64,000 nucleotides of DNA, taken from the NCBI GenBank assembly GCA_009783565.1, contig WRDF01000002.1:186001-250000 (forward strand), given 5' to 3'. Below the pieces are notes generated by a model. It was not told where the DNA came from, did no database searches, and saw nothing but the letters and a program-made list of their open reading frames with translations. This stretch comes from Rikenellaceae bacterium. Lineage in GTDB: Bacteria > Bacteroidota > Bacteroidia > Bacteroidales > Rikenellaceae. Of this stretch, positions 7,188 to 17,300 are shown piece after piece. The translations under genes and the position numbers were made by a program. The first letter of the stretch is position 1; each line of letters begins with the position of its first letter.

Positions 7188-9299
7188 CTACTCCCCGAAT
7201 ATCTCCTTTATTATATTATCTGCCCTGCCCAGCCGTTCGGTCAGCAGTAGGATAAGCCGCACGTCGGCACAGATCACACGATGACGGTCGATGTCGTAGT
7301 TATAGTCGCGCGTCATCGATTCCCAATTACAGTCAAAGACGAGGCCTATCACGCGTCCGTGTGCGTCGAGCATCGGGCTGCCTGAATTGCCGCCGGTAAC
7401 GTCGCCGTTGGTGATAAAACACGCCGCAATGTCGTCGCCGGTCGCCCAGGGTGCGAAATCGCGGCTCTCCCACAGACGCCGCAGTTCGGGATTCATGAAG
7501 TAGTCGGGGTTGTCGGCGCACTCTTTTGCTATAAGTTCGCTGAGGAGCGTGCGGTAAGGCTTATCGCCGAGCGATTGCACCGTCCCGTAGGACAGGCGCA
7601 GCGTTGCGTCGGCATCGGGATAATACCCGTCGCCCATGAACTCGACCAAAGCGGCGTGATACTGAGCCATGTGAGCGCGGTTTACATTGCGTCGGCTGTC
7701 CTGCGCGCGGTTGGCCTGTGAACGTCGGGCGGAGATAGAGTTCGTCACAATGACGGCAGGGTCGCGGTCGTATTCGCCGGACGGCTTCTCGACCCAAGCC
7801 ATGATCTTCGCAGGGTCGGAGAAAATGGAGCGCGCGAAAAGGTCTTCGACGTAGGCGTCGATGTCGCCCGCGAACTGACGGTCTATGTCGTCGTAGAATG
7901 ACGGCAGTAACTCCTGCGGCAACTTTTCACGGATCAGGCGGAAAGTGGCTTTGGTGATCCGCTCGTCCAAAGCGGCGTCATACCCTCGATAATAATTGCG
8001 GACGTTGGTAAAGAAGTCTTCCCGCGTGGGTGCGCCTCTGCCGGCGGGTTGCGCCCGGCCGCCATTTTCGCGCATCCATGCGCCGAAAGAGGAAACAAAG
8101 CGAAGCATCTCGCAGCTCTCGGAGAACCCTTCGAGAAAATATCCTACGGCGCGACCGTACAGCGAGTCGACACGCATGTCGGATTCCAGGTATTCGATTG
8201 CTCCGCCGTATTTTGCGGCGCGCTCATTGTCGGCAATAATCCACGCTACGAATTCTTCTTCGAACGCCTCTTTTTTCGTAATAAGGTCGAGACGGTCGAT
8301 CCACTCGTTCATCCCGACGGCATTTTTAAGGTAATTTGCCGCCGTAGAGTACCTCTCCGAGTATTTCAGCCGGAGTTCGGGGTCGCGCTCCATAGCCTCG
8401 CGCATGATGGCGAGACGCAGTCCGCGTGCATCTATCATGGGAATGTTCTGCACGTTTCGCATGTTCCATATCTGCTGCGATGTGGCGCTGCGGTTGTTGT
8501 GAACAGGATAGCCGAGGCTCATGGCGAAGTCACCCTCCGCATAGCCTTCGGTCGAAAGGCGCAGCCATACGTCCGGCTTATAAGGCACATTCTCGGCGGA
8601 GTATTTTACGCCTCTTCCGTCCCGCGACGCGTAAACCCTGTAATATGCAAAATCGGGGTTGTGGCGCGGCCATGTCCAGTTATCGGTCTCGCCGCCGAAT
8701 TTGGCGACTTGCTGCGGGGCAAAACCGACCAGGCGCACGTCTTCGAAAAGCTCCTGTTGGTAGAGAATAAATATCGTGTTATTCTTGTAAGTTCGTACGG
8801 AAGTGCGCAGCGTCGGGTCGGCCGCCTGATATTTTTGGGTGACGGCCTGAATGGCACTGCGCAGGTCCGTGCCGCGCGTCATCCTGCCGAGCACCTCGTC
8901 CGTCACGTCGAGTATCGTGCGGTCGAGCATAACTGAAAGTCCGCGCACGGGCAGTTCCTCGCTGCGTGCCGAAGCCCAGAAACCCGTCTCGGCGAGGTTG
9001 CGTTCCAGCGTGCTGTACTGGCGCACGGCGGCGTATGAACAGTGATAGTTGGTCAGAATAAGGCCGTCGGCCGAGATGAACGATGCCGTCCCGCCGCTAC
9101 CGAACGAGAGTATCGCACGGCTCAGCGCCTGCTCGCCGCCATAGATGTCGGTCAGCGGGATCGCAAGTCCGAGCCGGCGCATCCGCGCCTCATCCTCCGC
9201 ACGAAGCATCGGCAGCGGCCACATACCTTCGTCGGCAAACGCCTTCGGCGGCAAAAGCATTGCCGCCGAAAGCGCTATAAAACACAGTTTTTTTATCAT
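7188..9299 (-). CDS. S46-family dipeptidyl peptidase (DPP7/DPP11-like)
   Basis: S46 enzymes are periplasmic serine peptidases that release dipeptides from the N-terminus of peptides. The 703-residue length matches the family. A signal peptide (MIKKLCFIALSAAMLLPPKAFA) is followed by DEGMWPL, typical of mature S46 proteins. The triad is visible: His86 in TNYHC, an Asp in NWTWPRHNPDF, and Ser639 in GGNSGSP. Position +18 from the serine decides P1 specificity in characterised members (Gly in DPP7, Arg in DPP11); here it is Cys657 (VFDCNWES), so specificity cannot be assigned. It is last in import locus 1, 33 bases from the thioredoxin-like gene, which suggests peptide use. Confidence 0.92.
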   Translation of the reverse strand: MIKKLCFIALSAAMLLPPKAFADEGMWPLPMLRAEDEARMRRLGLAIPLTDIYGGEQALSRAILSFGSGGTASFISADGLILTNYHCSYAAVRQYSTLERNLAETGFWASARSEELPVRGLSVMLDRTILDVTDEVLGRMTRGTDLRSAIQAVTQKYQAADPTLRTSVRTYKNNTIFILYQQELFEDVRLVGFAPQQVAKFGGETDNWTWPRHNPDFAYYRVYASRDGRGVKYSAENVPYKPDVWLRLSTEGYAEGDFAMSLGYPVHNNRSATSQQIWNMRNVQNIPMIDARGLRLAIMREAMERDPELRLKYSERYSTAANYLKNAVGMNEWIDRLDLITKKEAFEEEFVAWIIADNERAAKYGGAIEYLESDMRVDSLYGRAVGYFLEGFSESCEMLRFVSSFGAWMRENGGRAQPAGRGAPTREDFFTNVRNYYRGYDAALDERITKATFRLIREKLPQELLPSFYDDIDRQFAGDIDAYVEDLFARSIFSDPAKIMAWVEKPSGEYDRDPAVIVTNSISARRSQANRAQDSRRNVNRAHMAQYHAALVEFMGDGYYPDADATLRLSYGTVQSLGDKPYRTLLSELIAKECADNPDYFMNPELRRLWESRDFAPWATGDDIAACFITNGDVTGGNSGSPMLDAHGRVIGLVFDCNWESMTRDYNYDIDRHRVICADVRLILLLTERLGRADNIIKEIFGE

Positions 9300-9332
9300 A
9301 AAGGGATTAAGGATAACGATTTTATTTTGCCG

Positions 9333-10433
9333 CTATTCGCCGAAAATACGTTCACATATTTCAAATAACTGTTCACCTCTCAGTCCGCTGGCCATGATCA
9401 CGCCGTCGGGATCGATGAACCATATCGCCGGTATGCCGTCAATGCCGTATTCCTGCACGATTGGCGACCGGCCGCCAATGAGGTCGGAGGCATGATGCCA
9501 CACCATACCGTCTTCTTCGATGGCCTTCTTCCATCTCTCGGCATCGTTGTCCAGTGAAAACGAAAGCACTTCGAGACCGCGCGGATGGAATCGCTCATAG
9601 AGCCGTATCATGCCCGGATTCTCGGCACGGCACGGCACGCACCACGAAGCCCAGAAATCGAGCACCAGATATTTCCCGCGAAAATCCGATAGTCTGATGA
9701 CCTCGCCTTCGGGAGTTTGCGCCGTAAATTCGGGCGCGACCGCCCCCTTCTCGACCCGCCTCAGCAGGTCGGCGCGCTCACGCATCTCCACGTAATACGG
9801 ATTTGTCGCCATTTGCGGGTCGAAATATTTGAGTACGGAGTCGATCTGATGCGAGTTCATCATCGGCAGCGGTATCTTGGCCAGATACAGGGAAACCATC
9901 GACCGCGAACCGCTACGCACGAGCGAATCGCGGTAGTCGGTGAACATCCGTTCGATGGCCGCTATCTTTGCATTTGCCGCCGCCACTGCCTCGTTGTCGC
10001 CTGCGCGACTGGCTCTGTGCCTCTCCCCATTGGCCGCATTGCGCTGCTCGTTCACGCCGACGTTGAACTGCATATATTCGCGCCATTTGTCATTTTCGGG
10101 CGTACCTCCTATTTTCGAGAAATAGATATTATCACGCTGGCCCTCGATGACGACCGTCCCCGCCTCGGCAAAGAATCCGATGGCCGCGCGCTCGCCGCTG
10201 AAATTCAATTCGTACATCTGTCCGAAACGCTCGGCCGGAAGTTCGATCCGGAACACTCCGTCCTCGATCGCGCCCGATGCTATGGTGTCGCGGCCGAACT
10301 CGCCCACGCGTTTGGTTATGAACACCTCAGTGCCGTCGGCGAGTCCCTCGACCGAGCCTGTCACGACACTGGTCTGCACCCTTGGGCTGCACGCCACCGC
10401 CAATAGGGCGATGACTACAAAAATTACTCTCAT
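9333..10433 (-). CDS. TlpA-like thioredoxin-fold lipoprotein with DUF4369-like N-terminus
   Basis: The start is taken at the ATG at 10433 rather than the GTG one codon earlier. The 366-residue product has a lipobox with Cys15 (ALLAVAC), a beta-rich N-terminal region resembling DUF4369 (VTGSVEGLADGTEVFITKR), a helical middle and a C-terminal thioredoxin fold. Its active site is WCVPC, Cys265 and Cys268, followed later by the cis-Pro segment GIPAIWFIDPDG. Such proteins are anchored in the envelope and reduce disulfides. Placed after SusCD-DUF4843-PKD genes and before an S46 peptidase; locus 2 also ends in a TlpA-like lipoprotein. The actual substrate is unknown. Confidence 0.87.
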   Translation of the reverse strand: MRVIFVVIALLAVACSPRVQTSVVTGSVEGLADGTEVFITKRVGEFGRDTIASGAIEDGVFRIELPAERFGQMYELNFSGERAAIGFFAEAGTVVIEGQRDNIYFSKIGGTPENDKWREYMQFNVGVNEQRNAANGERHRASRAGDNEAVAAANAKIAAIERMFTDYRDSLVRSGSRSMVSLYLAKIPLPMMNSHQIDSVLKYFDPQMATNPYYVEMRERADLLRRVEKGAVAPEFTAQTPEGEVIRLSDFRGKYLVLDFWASWCVPCRAENPGMIRLYERFHPRGLEVLSFSLDNDAERWKKAIEEDGMVWHHASDLIGGRSPIVQEYGIDGIPAIWFIDPDGVIMASGLRGEQLFEICERIFGE

Positions 10434-10478
10434 CACGTTTTTTCTCTTTGAATTATCAATAAGTTGTCACATAGCGCA

Positions 10479-10562
10479 CGTCATTGCGAGGGTCGTTAGA
10501 CCCGAAGCAATCCAGAAGAAAAAGAGCACCGGATTGCTTCGCCTTTCAGGCTCGCAATGACG
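10479..10562. repeat. inverted repeat, CGTCATTGCGAG family, copy 1
   Basis: CGTCATTGCGAG and CTCGCAATGACG form the outer arms; CGAAGCAATCC and GGATTGCTTCG form the inner arms around an A-rich loop. The arms contain small hairpins of their own (GGGTC...GACCC and GCCTTTCAGGC). It lies between the PKD-like gene and the TlpA gene of locus 1. Further copies are at 22060, 28896, 31280, 37805 and 50857, with half a copy at 27341. Confidence 0.88.
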
Positions 10563-10574
10563 CACGCGCGTGTG

Positions 10575-12116
10575 TTATTTCCATTTATATCCCATCGACA
10601 CGATGCGCTCGAAGCCTTCGTAAACTTTCGGTGCAGGTTCGTCGAGTGTACCGTTGATTTCGTTCACGCTGAACTGCAACAACTTGCCGTCGTTCGTCGC
10701 CGGATTGTGAATGCCGACCATAAGCAGGCGCGAATCATAGACCGTATTCTCCGTATGTTTGTACATCTGCATACACGTGATCTCGTATCCCGCATAAGCG
10801 GCGGCGACATCATAAATAAGCGTCGATGTGCGGTCGCCGTTGAAGTTGTTGCTGTAAATACGCATGTCGGTAGCGTGATACATCACATAGCCGCGCATAC
10901 CGAATGCGAAATACTTGGATGCAGCCATGTCCGTTGCGCCGCTTATATCGTCGATGCGCGCGCCGAAGTTGGCGGATGCATCCCACCAGGCCCTTGTAAG
11001 ATCCATAGTGTACAGCATGCGCGTTGAAGTGTTGTTGCCGTCCTGCATGATACAGTACCAATAGTTTGCAGGGAAACCCATCTCGGCATAGAACATATCT
11101 TTACCCACGTTATTGGGATTGAATGCCGCACCGTTCGTATTGGCGAACAGGAGCACGTCCTGCTGCCAGTTGAGGTGCATGAATCGCCGGCCGTCCATGT
11201 CATAAAATACGCCGTAGAGATTGCCCGTGCGGTGCGTTCCGATATACGGGGCAGCGCGGTATGGCTGTCCAAAGCAACGCACGCCGAACTGGAAGAAACG
11301 GTTCGATTCGTTCTGCGAAATATAATACACATCACCGTTGTTGACCAGCAGTTCATTGAAAGACCACGTTGCGAACCCTTCGAAGGAGACGTCCTCGGCG
11401 GGCATATTGCGGAAAATTTCGCGATAGTTGTCAATCACCATCAGGTCGGTAGCCGCTGTACGGTAGCCTCCCGTGCTACCGTGCGTGAAGACATAGACGT
11501 GATTGCCGTCGTTGCCGCGTGAATGCCACACCATCGCCGGAGCGCCCTGTGCGCGGCGTCCCTCGTTATTATCGGAGAAGATGCGGTGGGTAACCTCGTC
11601 TTTGCTGAATCCCGCTATCGTTGCGTTGATCATAGGGTTCACCACGATGCTAACATCACCCGACGTATTATTGCCGCTCAGCACCATCCAGCCGGGAGGG
11701 GCTATACTCTCGACGTTGAGTGCAATCCGGATAAATTCGGTCACGTCGTTGGTAGTATCCGTAACATAGAGCAACAGATGATATGAGCGTGCCGGCAGGT
11801 CGAGGACATAGTTGAGCACACGCTCGCGACCTATTACCTCGTTGATAAATACGCCCGTGTTCGGGTCGGGAACATTGAGGTTGTCCAGAAGCCGCCATTC
11901 GTATGCGAGATTGGCGTTGTTGCCGCCCTGCGAGACCTGCGGCGAAATCGTGAGCAGAGTCTGCTGAGGAAGGCTTACCGCCGGCGCGAACGACGAGGGG
12001 TCGATAACGATCGGCACAAGTTGCTCGTAGTCATAATTGCCTTGATCCTTATAGCAGGATTGCAGGGCAAAGACCAGCGCGAGACCTGCGATTATGTATT
12101 TGAAATATCGGTTCAT
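10575..12116 (-). CDS. PKD-like family surface lipoprotein (import locus 1)
   Basis: The 513-residue protein begins with a lipoprotein signal (MNRYFKYIIAGLALVFALQSC) and the motif YKDQGNYDYEQLVPIVI, typical of the PKD-like family encoded beside SusCD pairs in Bacteroidota. An early immunoglobulin-like region (AYEWRLLDN) precedes a long beta-rich C-terminal half with aromatic and glycine-rich strands. It probably sits on the cell surface and helps capture the substrate. It is fourth after SusC in the operon. Its counterpart in locus 2 is at 43930-45564. The stop TAA is followed by CACACGCGCGTG. Confidence 0.82.
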   Translation of the reverse strand: MNRYFKYIIAGLALVFALQSCYKDQGNYDYEQLVPIVIDPSSFAPAVSLPQQTLLTISPQVSQGGNNANLAYEWRLLDNLNVPDPNTGVFINEVIGRERVLNYVLDLPARSYHLLLYVTDTTNDVTEFIRIALNVESIAPPGWMVLSGNNTSGDVSIVVNPMINATIAGFSKDEVTHRIFSDNNEGRRAQGAPAMVWHSRGNDGNHVYVFTHGSTGGYRTAATDLMVIDNYREIFRNMPAEDVSFEGFATWSFNELLVNNGDVYYISQNESNRFFQFGVRCFGQPYRAAPYIGTHRTGNLYGVFYDMDGRRFMHLNWQQDVLLFANTNGAAFNPNNVGKDMFYAEMGFPANYWYCIMQDGNNTSTRMLYTMDLTRAWWDASANFGARIDDISGATDMAASKYFAFGMRGYVMYHATDMRIYSNNFNGDRTSTLIYDVAAAYAGYEITCMQMYKHTENTVYDSRLLMVGIHNPATNDGKLLQFSVNEINGTLDEPAPKVYEGFERIVSMGYKWK

Positions 12117-12145
12117 TGTTTTTTCGTTTTATTTTCCGTTAAACT

Positions 12146-12883
12146 CTAACCTAATCCGCCGCCACCGCCGCTCCACACGGGGAAGGTCAACAGAGCGCCG
12201 TTCTCGTCGCGCATCGGTTCGTTCGCTTGATTGTATTCGAACAGCGCTTCGCGCACCAACGCATTGTAGTAGCCCAACAGCCGTATGTCGGTGGGAGACG
12301 GAAGCTCCTGAATCCCACACACTTCGAGAATAAAGCCGAATTTAGCCCGTGAGAACTCTCCGAAAGCATTTCTGTAATTCGTCGTGTCCCAGTTGTCGGG
12401 TTTGAGATAGAAATCGGCCCATACGAGAACCGCCGTGCGTCCGCGCTCGAAGCCCACTTTGAAGTATTGGTTCTCGACGATTTCAAGTTCGAGCCTCACC
12501 GATTTATCGAGAAGTCCTGCGCGGCGCACCGTTACGGGCACATCGACGTGATAGACACCGGCGGGCATCTCTACCGTCGCAGGCAGAGAATAGTTCGCCG
12601 TAGTGGCCGTCGTCTTATCGGCGACAGGCGCGATAGAGATCGTGCGCGCCACAGGCAACGCCGTGCCGAGCAACCTTATGCGTACCATCAGGTTGTGGTC
12701 TTGCGTGGCGACGAGCGGGAACGAGAACGTCAGCGAATCTCTGACACCTATGTTATCCTGTCCGGGCATTTCGAAATATACCCGCGATTCGCCCTCTTCG
12801 AAGATCATTATGTCTTTATCCTGGCAGGCGCATAGTAAAGGTAACACTGCCGCCAAAGCTAATATGCGAATTATCGTTTTCAT
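12146..12883 (-). CDS. DUF4843 family lipoprotein (import locus 1)
   Basis: The 245-residue protein carries a lipobox (LPLLCAC, Cys near residue 20), then QDKDIMIFEEGESRVYFEMP, which resembles the start of DUF4843 proteins, and two beta-sandwich-like regions. It ends in a run of glycines. DUF4843 proteins accompany SusCD pairs and are thought to be surface accessory or substrate-binding lipoproteins; no activity is known to me. It lies 14 bases after SusD and 29 before the PKD-like gene, so it is co-transcribed with both. The locus 2 counterpart is at 43131-43916. Confidence 0.8.
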   Translation of the reverse strand: MKTIIRILALAAVLPLLCACQDKDIMIFEEGESRVYFEMPGQDNIGVRDSLTFSFPLVATQDHNLMVRIRLLGTALPVARTISIAPVADKTTATTANYSLPATVEMPAGVYHVDVPVTVRRAGLLDKSVRLELEIVENQYFKVGFERGRTAVLVWADFYLKPDNWDTTNYRNAFGEFSRAKFGFILEVCGIQELPSPTDIRLLGYYNALVREALFEYNQANEPMRDENGALLTFPVWSGGGGGLG

Positions 12884-12897
12884 TGTTTTTCACTGTT

Positions 12898-14331
12898 TTA
12901 CAGTCCATAGTCGATTTCTGCCTCAGGCATGGCAATTACATAGCGGTCGCGCAGTTGGAACGGCAGCCAGCGATCCAGCGGGTTCGCCGTTTCGTTGCGC
13001 CGTTTCATGTAGAAGAACAGCTGCCCTTCGCACCAGAATTCCTTGATATATTCGCGTTGAAGCTCGGTCGCGAACGACGTTTCGGTAAGACCGCTAAGGT
13101 CTGCCGCGATACCCCGATTGCGGCGAACCTGATTCAGGTAGTTCGTCGCCGTCTCGATATTTCCGCTGCACTCTGCCGCAATGTAATACATCATCGAGCG
13201 GCGTATGAGCGGTATGCGGGCTGCATATTCGGGACGGTAGCCGTCGGGCTGCATGAACTTCAAACTGTGATAACCCCATATCGTGTTCGAGAATTGGGAG
13301 AGATAGGTGAATCTGATATCCGTATCGCGCATCGACTGATACCACGTTTCGAAGTTCCACGATCCTTTATACAAAACATTCTGTAAGTATGCCGTCGTCG
13401 GCGAATGCCATGTGTTATAAAGCGCTCTGAGGTTGAATACATTCAGGCAGAATATATGTTCCGTCGAGAACGTACGGTCGCGGGCCGTCTCTACCGACGT
13501 GGAGACCGTTCCGCGATCGACCCACGGGAACAGCTCGTCGCACACGGCGATAACGTCCGTAGCATATTTCAGCGCCTTTGTCTTGTCGCCAGCCCACATC
13601 GCCGCTTCGGCGTAGACGGCCATTGCCGCGTAGTAGTTCATACGCATCTGACGGTTGTGCAGGAACGCATCGGCGGTGTTCACTTTCGAGCGGTTTTTGT
13701 AGATCGGATCGCTTTTCAGTAGCAGAAGGGCGGCATCGAGGTCGTCCATTACGGCTTGCAACACATCCTTACCGGTCAGCGCCGGAAAAATCGTCGTTCC
13801 GAGAGTCGTCACATAGGGAACGGCCGGCAGCGACAGGTCCCGCGCATCGCCGAAGATCCTGAAGACAGCCAAGTGCAGGAATGCGCGCAGAGCGAGAGCT
13901 TCACCTTTTATAATCTCGTAGTTGTCGCCCGTGAACACCGGGCGTTTGTCGTCGATGTTGTCGAGGATGTTATTTATATTGGCGACCGTTTTGTACAGCC
14001 CCAGCCACATGGCATCTATCCGCGACCTTATGGCCGTAGTCGAAATATTGCCCTGGGTTATGTCATAATACTGAGTATTACTCATCTGCACGTCGTAGTT
14101 ACCGGTGATCGCCTCGAAGAACCCGAACGTAAGTTCACGTCCGTAAAGTTGCTCGGAGATCATCGAAATGTAGACGCCTACAAGGGCATCTTTGAATCCG
14201 GCCTCGGTAGTGAGCAGATCGTCCGACTTCACTTTGGTCTTCAAATCCACATCGAGCCAGTCGTTGCATGAGGTCGCCGCTGTGAGCGCGAGCAGCAACG
14301 ATACAGAATATATTATTATCTTTTTCATCAC
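12898..14331 (-). CDS. SusD/RagB family nutrient-binding lipoprotein (import locus 1)
   Basis: SusD-like lipoproteins form the lid over the SusC channel and bind the substrate. The 477-residue protein has a signal ending in ALTAATSC, then CNDWLDVDLKTKVKSDDLLTTEAGFKDALVGVY, the usual mature N-terminus. TPR-like helices follow, including LRAFLHLAVFRIFGD, and the C-terminal RREY/EFWCEGQLFFYMKR segment of the SusD family is present. It starts 8 bases after SusC. It is clearly paralogous to the locus 2 SusD (both begin CNDWLDV and share EGQLFF..KR). Confidence 0.93.
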   Translation of the reverse strand: MMKKIIIYSVSLLLALTAATSCNDWLDVDLKTKVKSDDLLTTEAGFKDALVGVYISMISEQLYGRELTFGFFEAITGNYDVQMSNTQYYDITQGNISTTAIRSRIDAMWLGLYKTVANINNILDNIDDKRPVFTGDNYEIIKGEALALRAFLHLAVFRIFGDARDLSLPAVPYVTTLGTTIFPALTGKDVLQAVMDDLDAALLLLKSDPIYKNRSKVNTADAFLHNRQMRMNYYAAMAVYAEAAMWAGDKTKALKYATDVIAVCDELFPWVDRGTVSTSVETARDRTFSTEHIFCLNVFNLRALYNTWHSPTTAYLQNVLYKGSWNFETWYQSMRDTDIRFTYLSQFSNTIWGYHSLKFMQPDGYRPEYAARIPLIRRSMMYYIAAECSGNIETATNYLNQVRRNRGIAADLSGLTETSFATELQREYIKEFWCEGQLFFYMKRRNETANPLDRWLPFQLRDRYVIAMPEAEIDYGL

Positions 14332-14339
14332 TCTAAGAT

Positions 14340-17300
14340 TTAGAAGTTAGCGATTATCGTACCCGATATCGTGCGTGCGAACGGATATGCCGTTCCGCGT
14401 TCGATCCTCACGGTCGAGAAGTTCGCCACGTCGTTCATATTGACGCGCAGTTGCAGTCGCTGCATACCCAGCTTCCTCACGAAGTCGAAGCGGTAGAAGT
14501 CGTAGCCGACACTCACCGACGATATGTCGAGCGTATTGATATCCTGCACGAATCGCGACGAGCGGCGGGTGGGGTTATTCCAGTCACCGACATCGCGGAA
14601 CAGAACCACGTCGCCCGGCTTCTGCCATGTGTCGTAGAAGGCGCGACGGTCGACGTTGCCGTTCATCCGCGCGTTCTCCACCTTGTTTTTAAGCGTTTCG
14701 TTGTAGATCTGACCGCTGAGACGATAGCGCAGCACGACGTTCGCCGTGAAACCCTGCCATTGGGCGTTGAACCCGAAGTTGCCCATCAGCTTGGGTTCGC
14801 GGTCGCCGCACACCACAAGGTCGTCCGAATTCCATACATCGGTCAGAGTCCCGTCTTTTTTGACGAATATCTCTTTACCCGACGCGGGGTCTATGCCCAT
14901 CGAGCGCACTGCCCAGATTGCCGCGAGCGACTGACCTTCCTCGAATATGACGATGGGTCGGTTGCCCCTGCGCGACTCCTCGATCTGCTGGTCGTTTATC
15001 GCGCGCAGCGAGTTGGATATTTTGGCGACCTCATTGCGGTTGTGTATACCGTTCACGAACAGGCTGAGCGAGCTGCGGTTCGCCGCATTATAGAACACGC
15101 GCCAGTTCGCTGCGAATTCGATACCCGTATTACGGATCTCTCCGAGATTGGCTTTATAGGTCTGGAAGCCCAGCGAGGGCGGGATATTGATGTCGGTGAG
15201 AAGATTGTTGGTCGTGGCGCGATAGAGATCGACGCGCATATCCAAGTTGCCGAACAGGGTCATATCGAGACCGGCGTTCCAATCGTATTTCTGCTGCCAG
15301 CGCAGATCGGGGTTTGCCAGAGCTTCAAGTTGAGCGCCGATCATGCCCTGATAGGAACTGTCGAGGAAATAGCTGTAAAGCAGCATCGCCTGCCAGGAGT
15401 TGAAATCCTGCGAGCCGGTATAGCCCGTCGAGCCGCGCAATTTGAGTCGGGTTATCACGCTGCTACTGCGCAGGAACTGCTCGTGATGCAGATTCCATCC
15501 CACGCCGACCGACCAGAACGTTCCCCATTTGTTATTGCTCCCGAATTGCGACGAAGCGCTGCGGCGTGCAGAAAGGTCCATCAGATAGCGGTTGTCATAA
15601 GAGTAGTTCGCTGCGAGCAGGAAACCCACTTCACGGTCGAGCATTTCGCTGCCGTAGGGCTTCGAGTGCAGGGCATACTGACGCGCGAAAAGAATATTAT
15701 CCATCCTCTCGCTGGGCATCCCTTCGGCATCGTAGATATGGGTCTCGCCGCTCATCTGACGGACGTTGCCGACCAGATTGGAATACAGTGCGTGAAGTCC
15801 CCACGAGTTGTTGTAGCTCAGGTTCAGGTCGCCGCCGACGGTGGAGTATTTGCCGTATCCGGCCCGAAAACTTCCGCGCGTGAAGAAATCTTCGCTGTCG
15901 GGCGTAATTTGTCTGAACGAGGAGTGTGTCGGTGGCAGGAACGCTTCCGTCCGTGAATTCTCTACCGCGAACGAGAATCGTCCCGTGAGCTTGAAGCGGT
16001 TGTTTATGAACCAGTCGAGATAGGAGTTGTTCTGCACGTCGAAGTAGTTCGACGAAAAGCGCGTGCCGTTCACAGCATCGAGCATCGGGTTGTAGACCGG
16101 CGCCGTGAAGACAGGGCCGTGCCCCAACAGCGATATGAGGTTGCCGTTGTCATCGCGCATACGCCAGTAGGGGTTCAGGTCTACGTATTGCTGGTAATTG
16201 CCGTACGGGGAGTCCTGCGTATCGGTGTTGTTAAGCGTGATCATGTTGCGGAACAACAGATTCCGGTGGCGATAGACGATATTCACCGCGCCGTTCGTCG
16301 CCCTGCGCAGCGACTGTTTCATAACGCCCTGTATGTCGTTATACCCGAGGTCGATGCCGATGCGTATCTTATCATCGCCCGCTTCGACGTTCACCGAATG
16401 CTTGTTGCTCACGGCCGTGCGCACGGGCTGAGCGAGCCAGTCGGTATTCACACCGCTGCGCACTGCTGCCAGATTGCGCAGGTACAGCTCCTGCATGTTG
16501 ATCCACTGCGCCGGTTGCGCGCGGTCATACAGTCCGAGAATGGTCTCCAACTCCAACTTTTCCCGCGCATCGCACATGTTATAGCTGCTCAGGTCGGGCG
16601 ATGAGACCGACAGCGAACCGGTGTAGTTTATCCTCAGTTCGCCCGGCGTCAGCCTCACCGTCTCGATAACGACCACACCGTTGGCAGCCTTCGAGCCGTA
16701 GATGGCTTTCGCGGCAGCGTCTTTGAGGATCGTCACGCTTTCGATGCGGTTCATGTCCATGTCCATCACCGTCTCGATGCGCGCCTCGAAGCCATCGACG
16801 ATGAACAGCGGCTGGTTGGGATTGAACCTGTACTGCCCCTGCACGTCGGGGAACGACGACGCCCCGCGGATCTGCATTTCGAGGATGGCGTTGGGGTTCG
16901 AGCCTTCTACGAGGTTATCCATAATATTGAGCGACGGGTCGAGGTTGCGCAGCGCCTGAAAGACATTCTGCACGCCCACCGCTTGAAGTTCCTCACGTGT
17001 GAAGTTCGACGTAGCGCCGGTAAAACTCTCCGCATTGCGGGTGAAGATACCCGTGACGACGACATTTGCGATCTCCGTAATGGCTACCTGCAATGCGACA
17101 TTCATAACCGACTCGCCGTTATAGTCACGGTGCTGGGTCTCGAAGCCGACCAATGAAAATTGCAGTCCCGTGACACTGCGCGGCACGGTAAGCGTATAGT
17201 TGCCGTTCACATCGGTGATCGCGCCCGCACGTTCTCCCCGCGCGGTGACCACCGCGCCCACCAGCGGATTGCCGTTGGCGTCGGTAATGCGGCCGGTGAT

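Noticed and set aside
10479-10562. CRISPR array from the recurring CGTCATTGCGAG units
   Set aside because: The copies are inverted repeats scattered over 40 kb, without regular spacers or cas genes.
14451-15956. 501-codon plus-strand frame inside susC of locus 1
   Set aside because: Antisense to a complete TonB-dependent transporter and without recognisable motifs.
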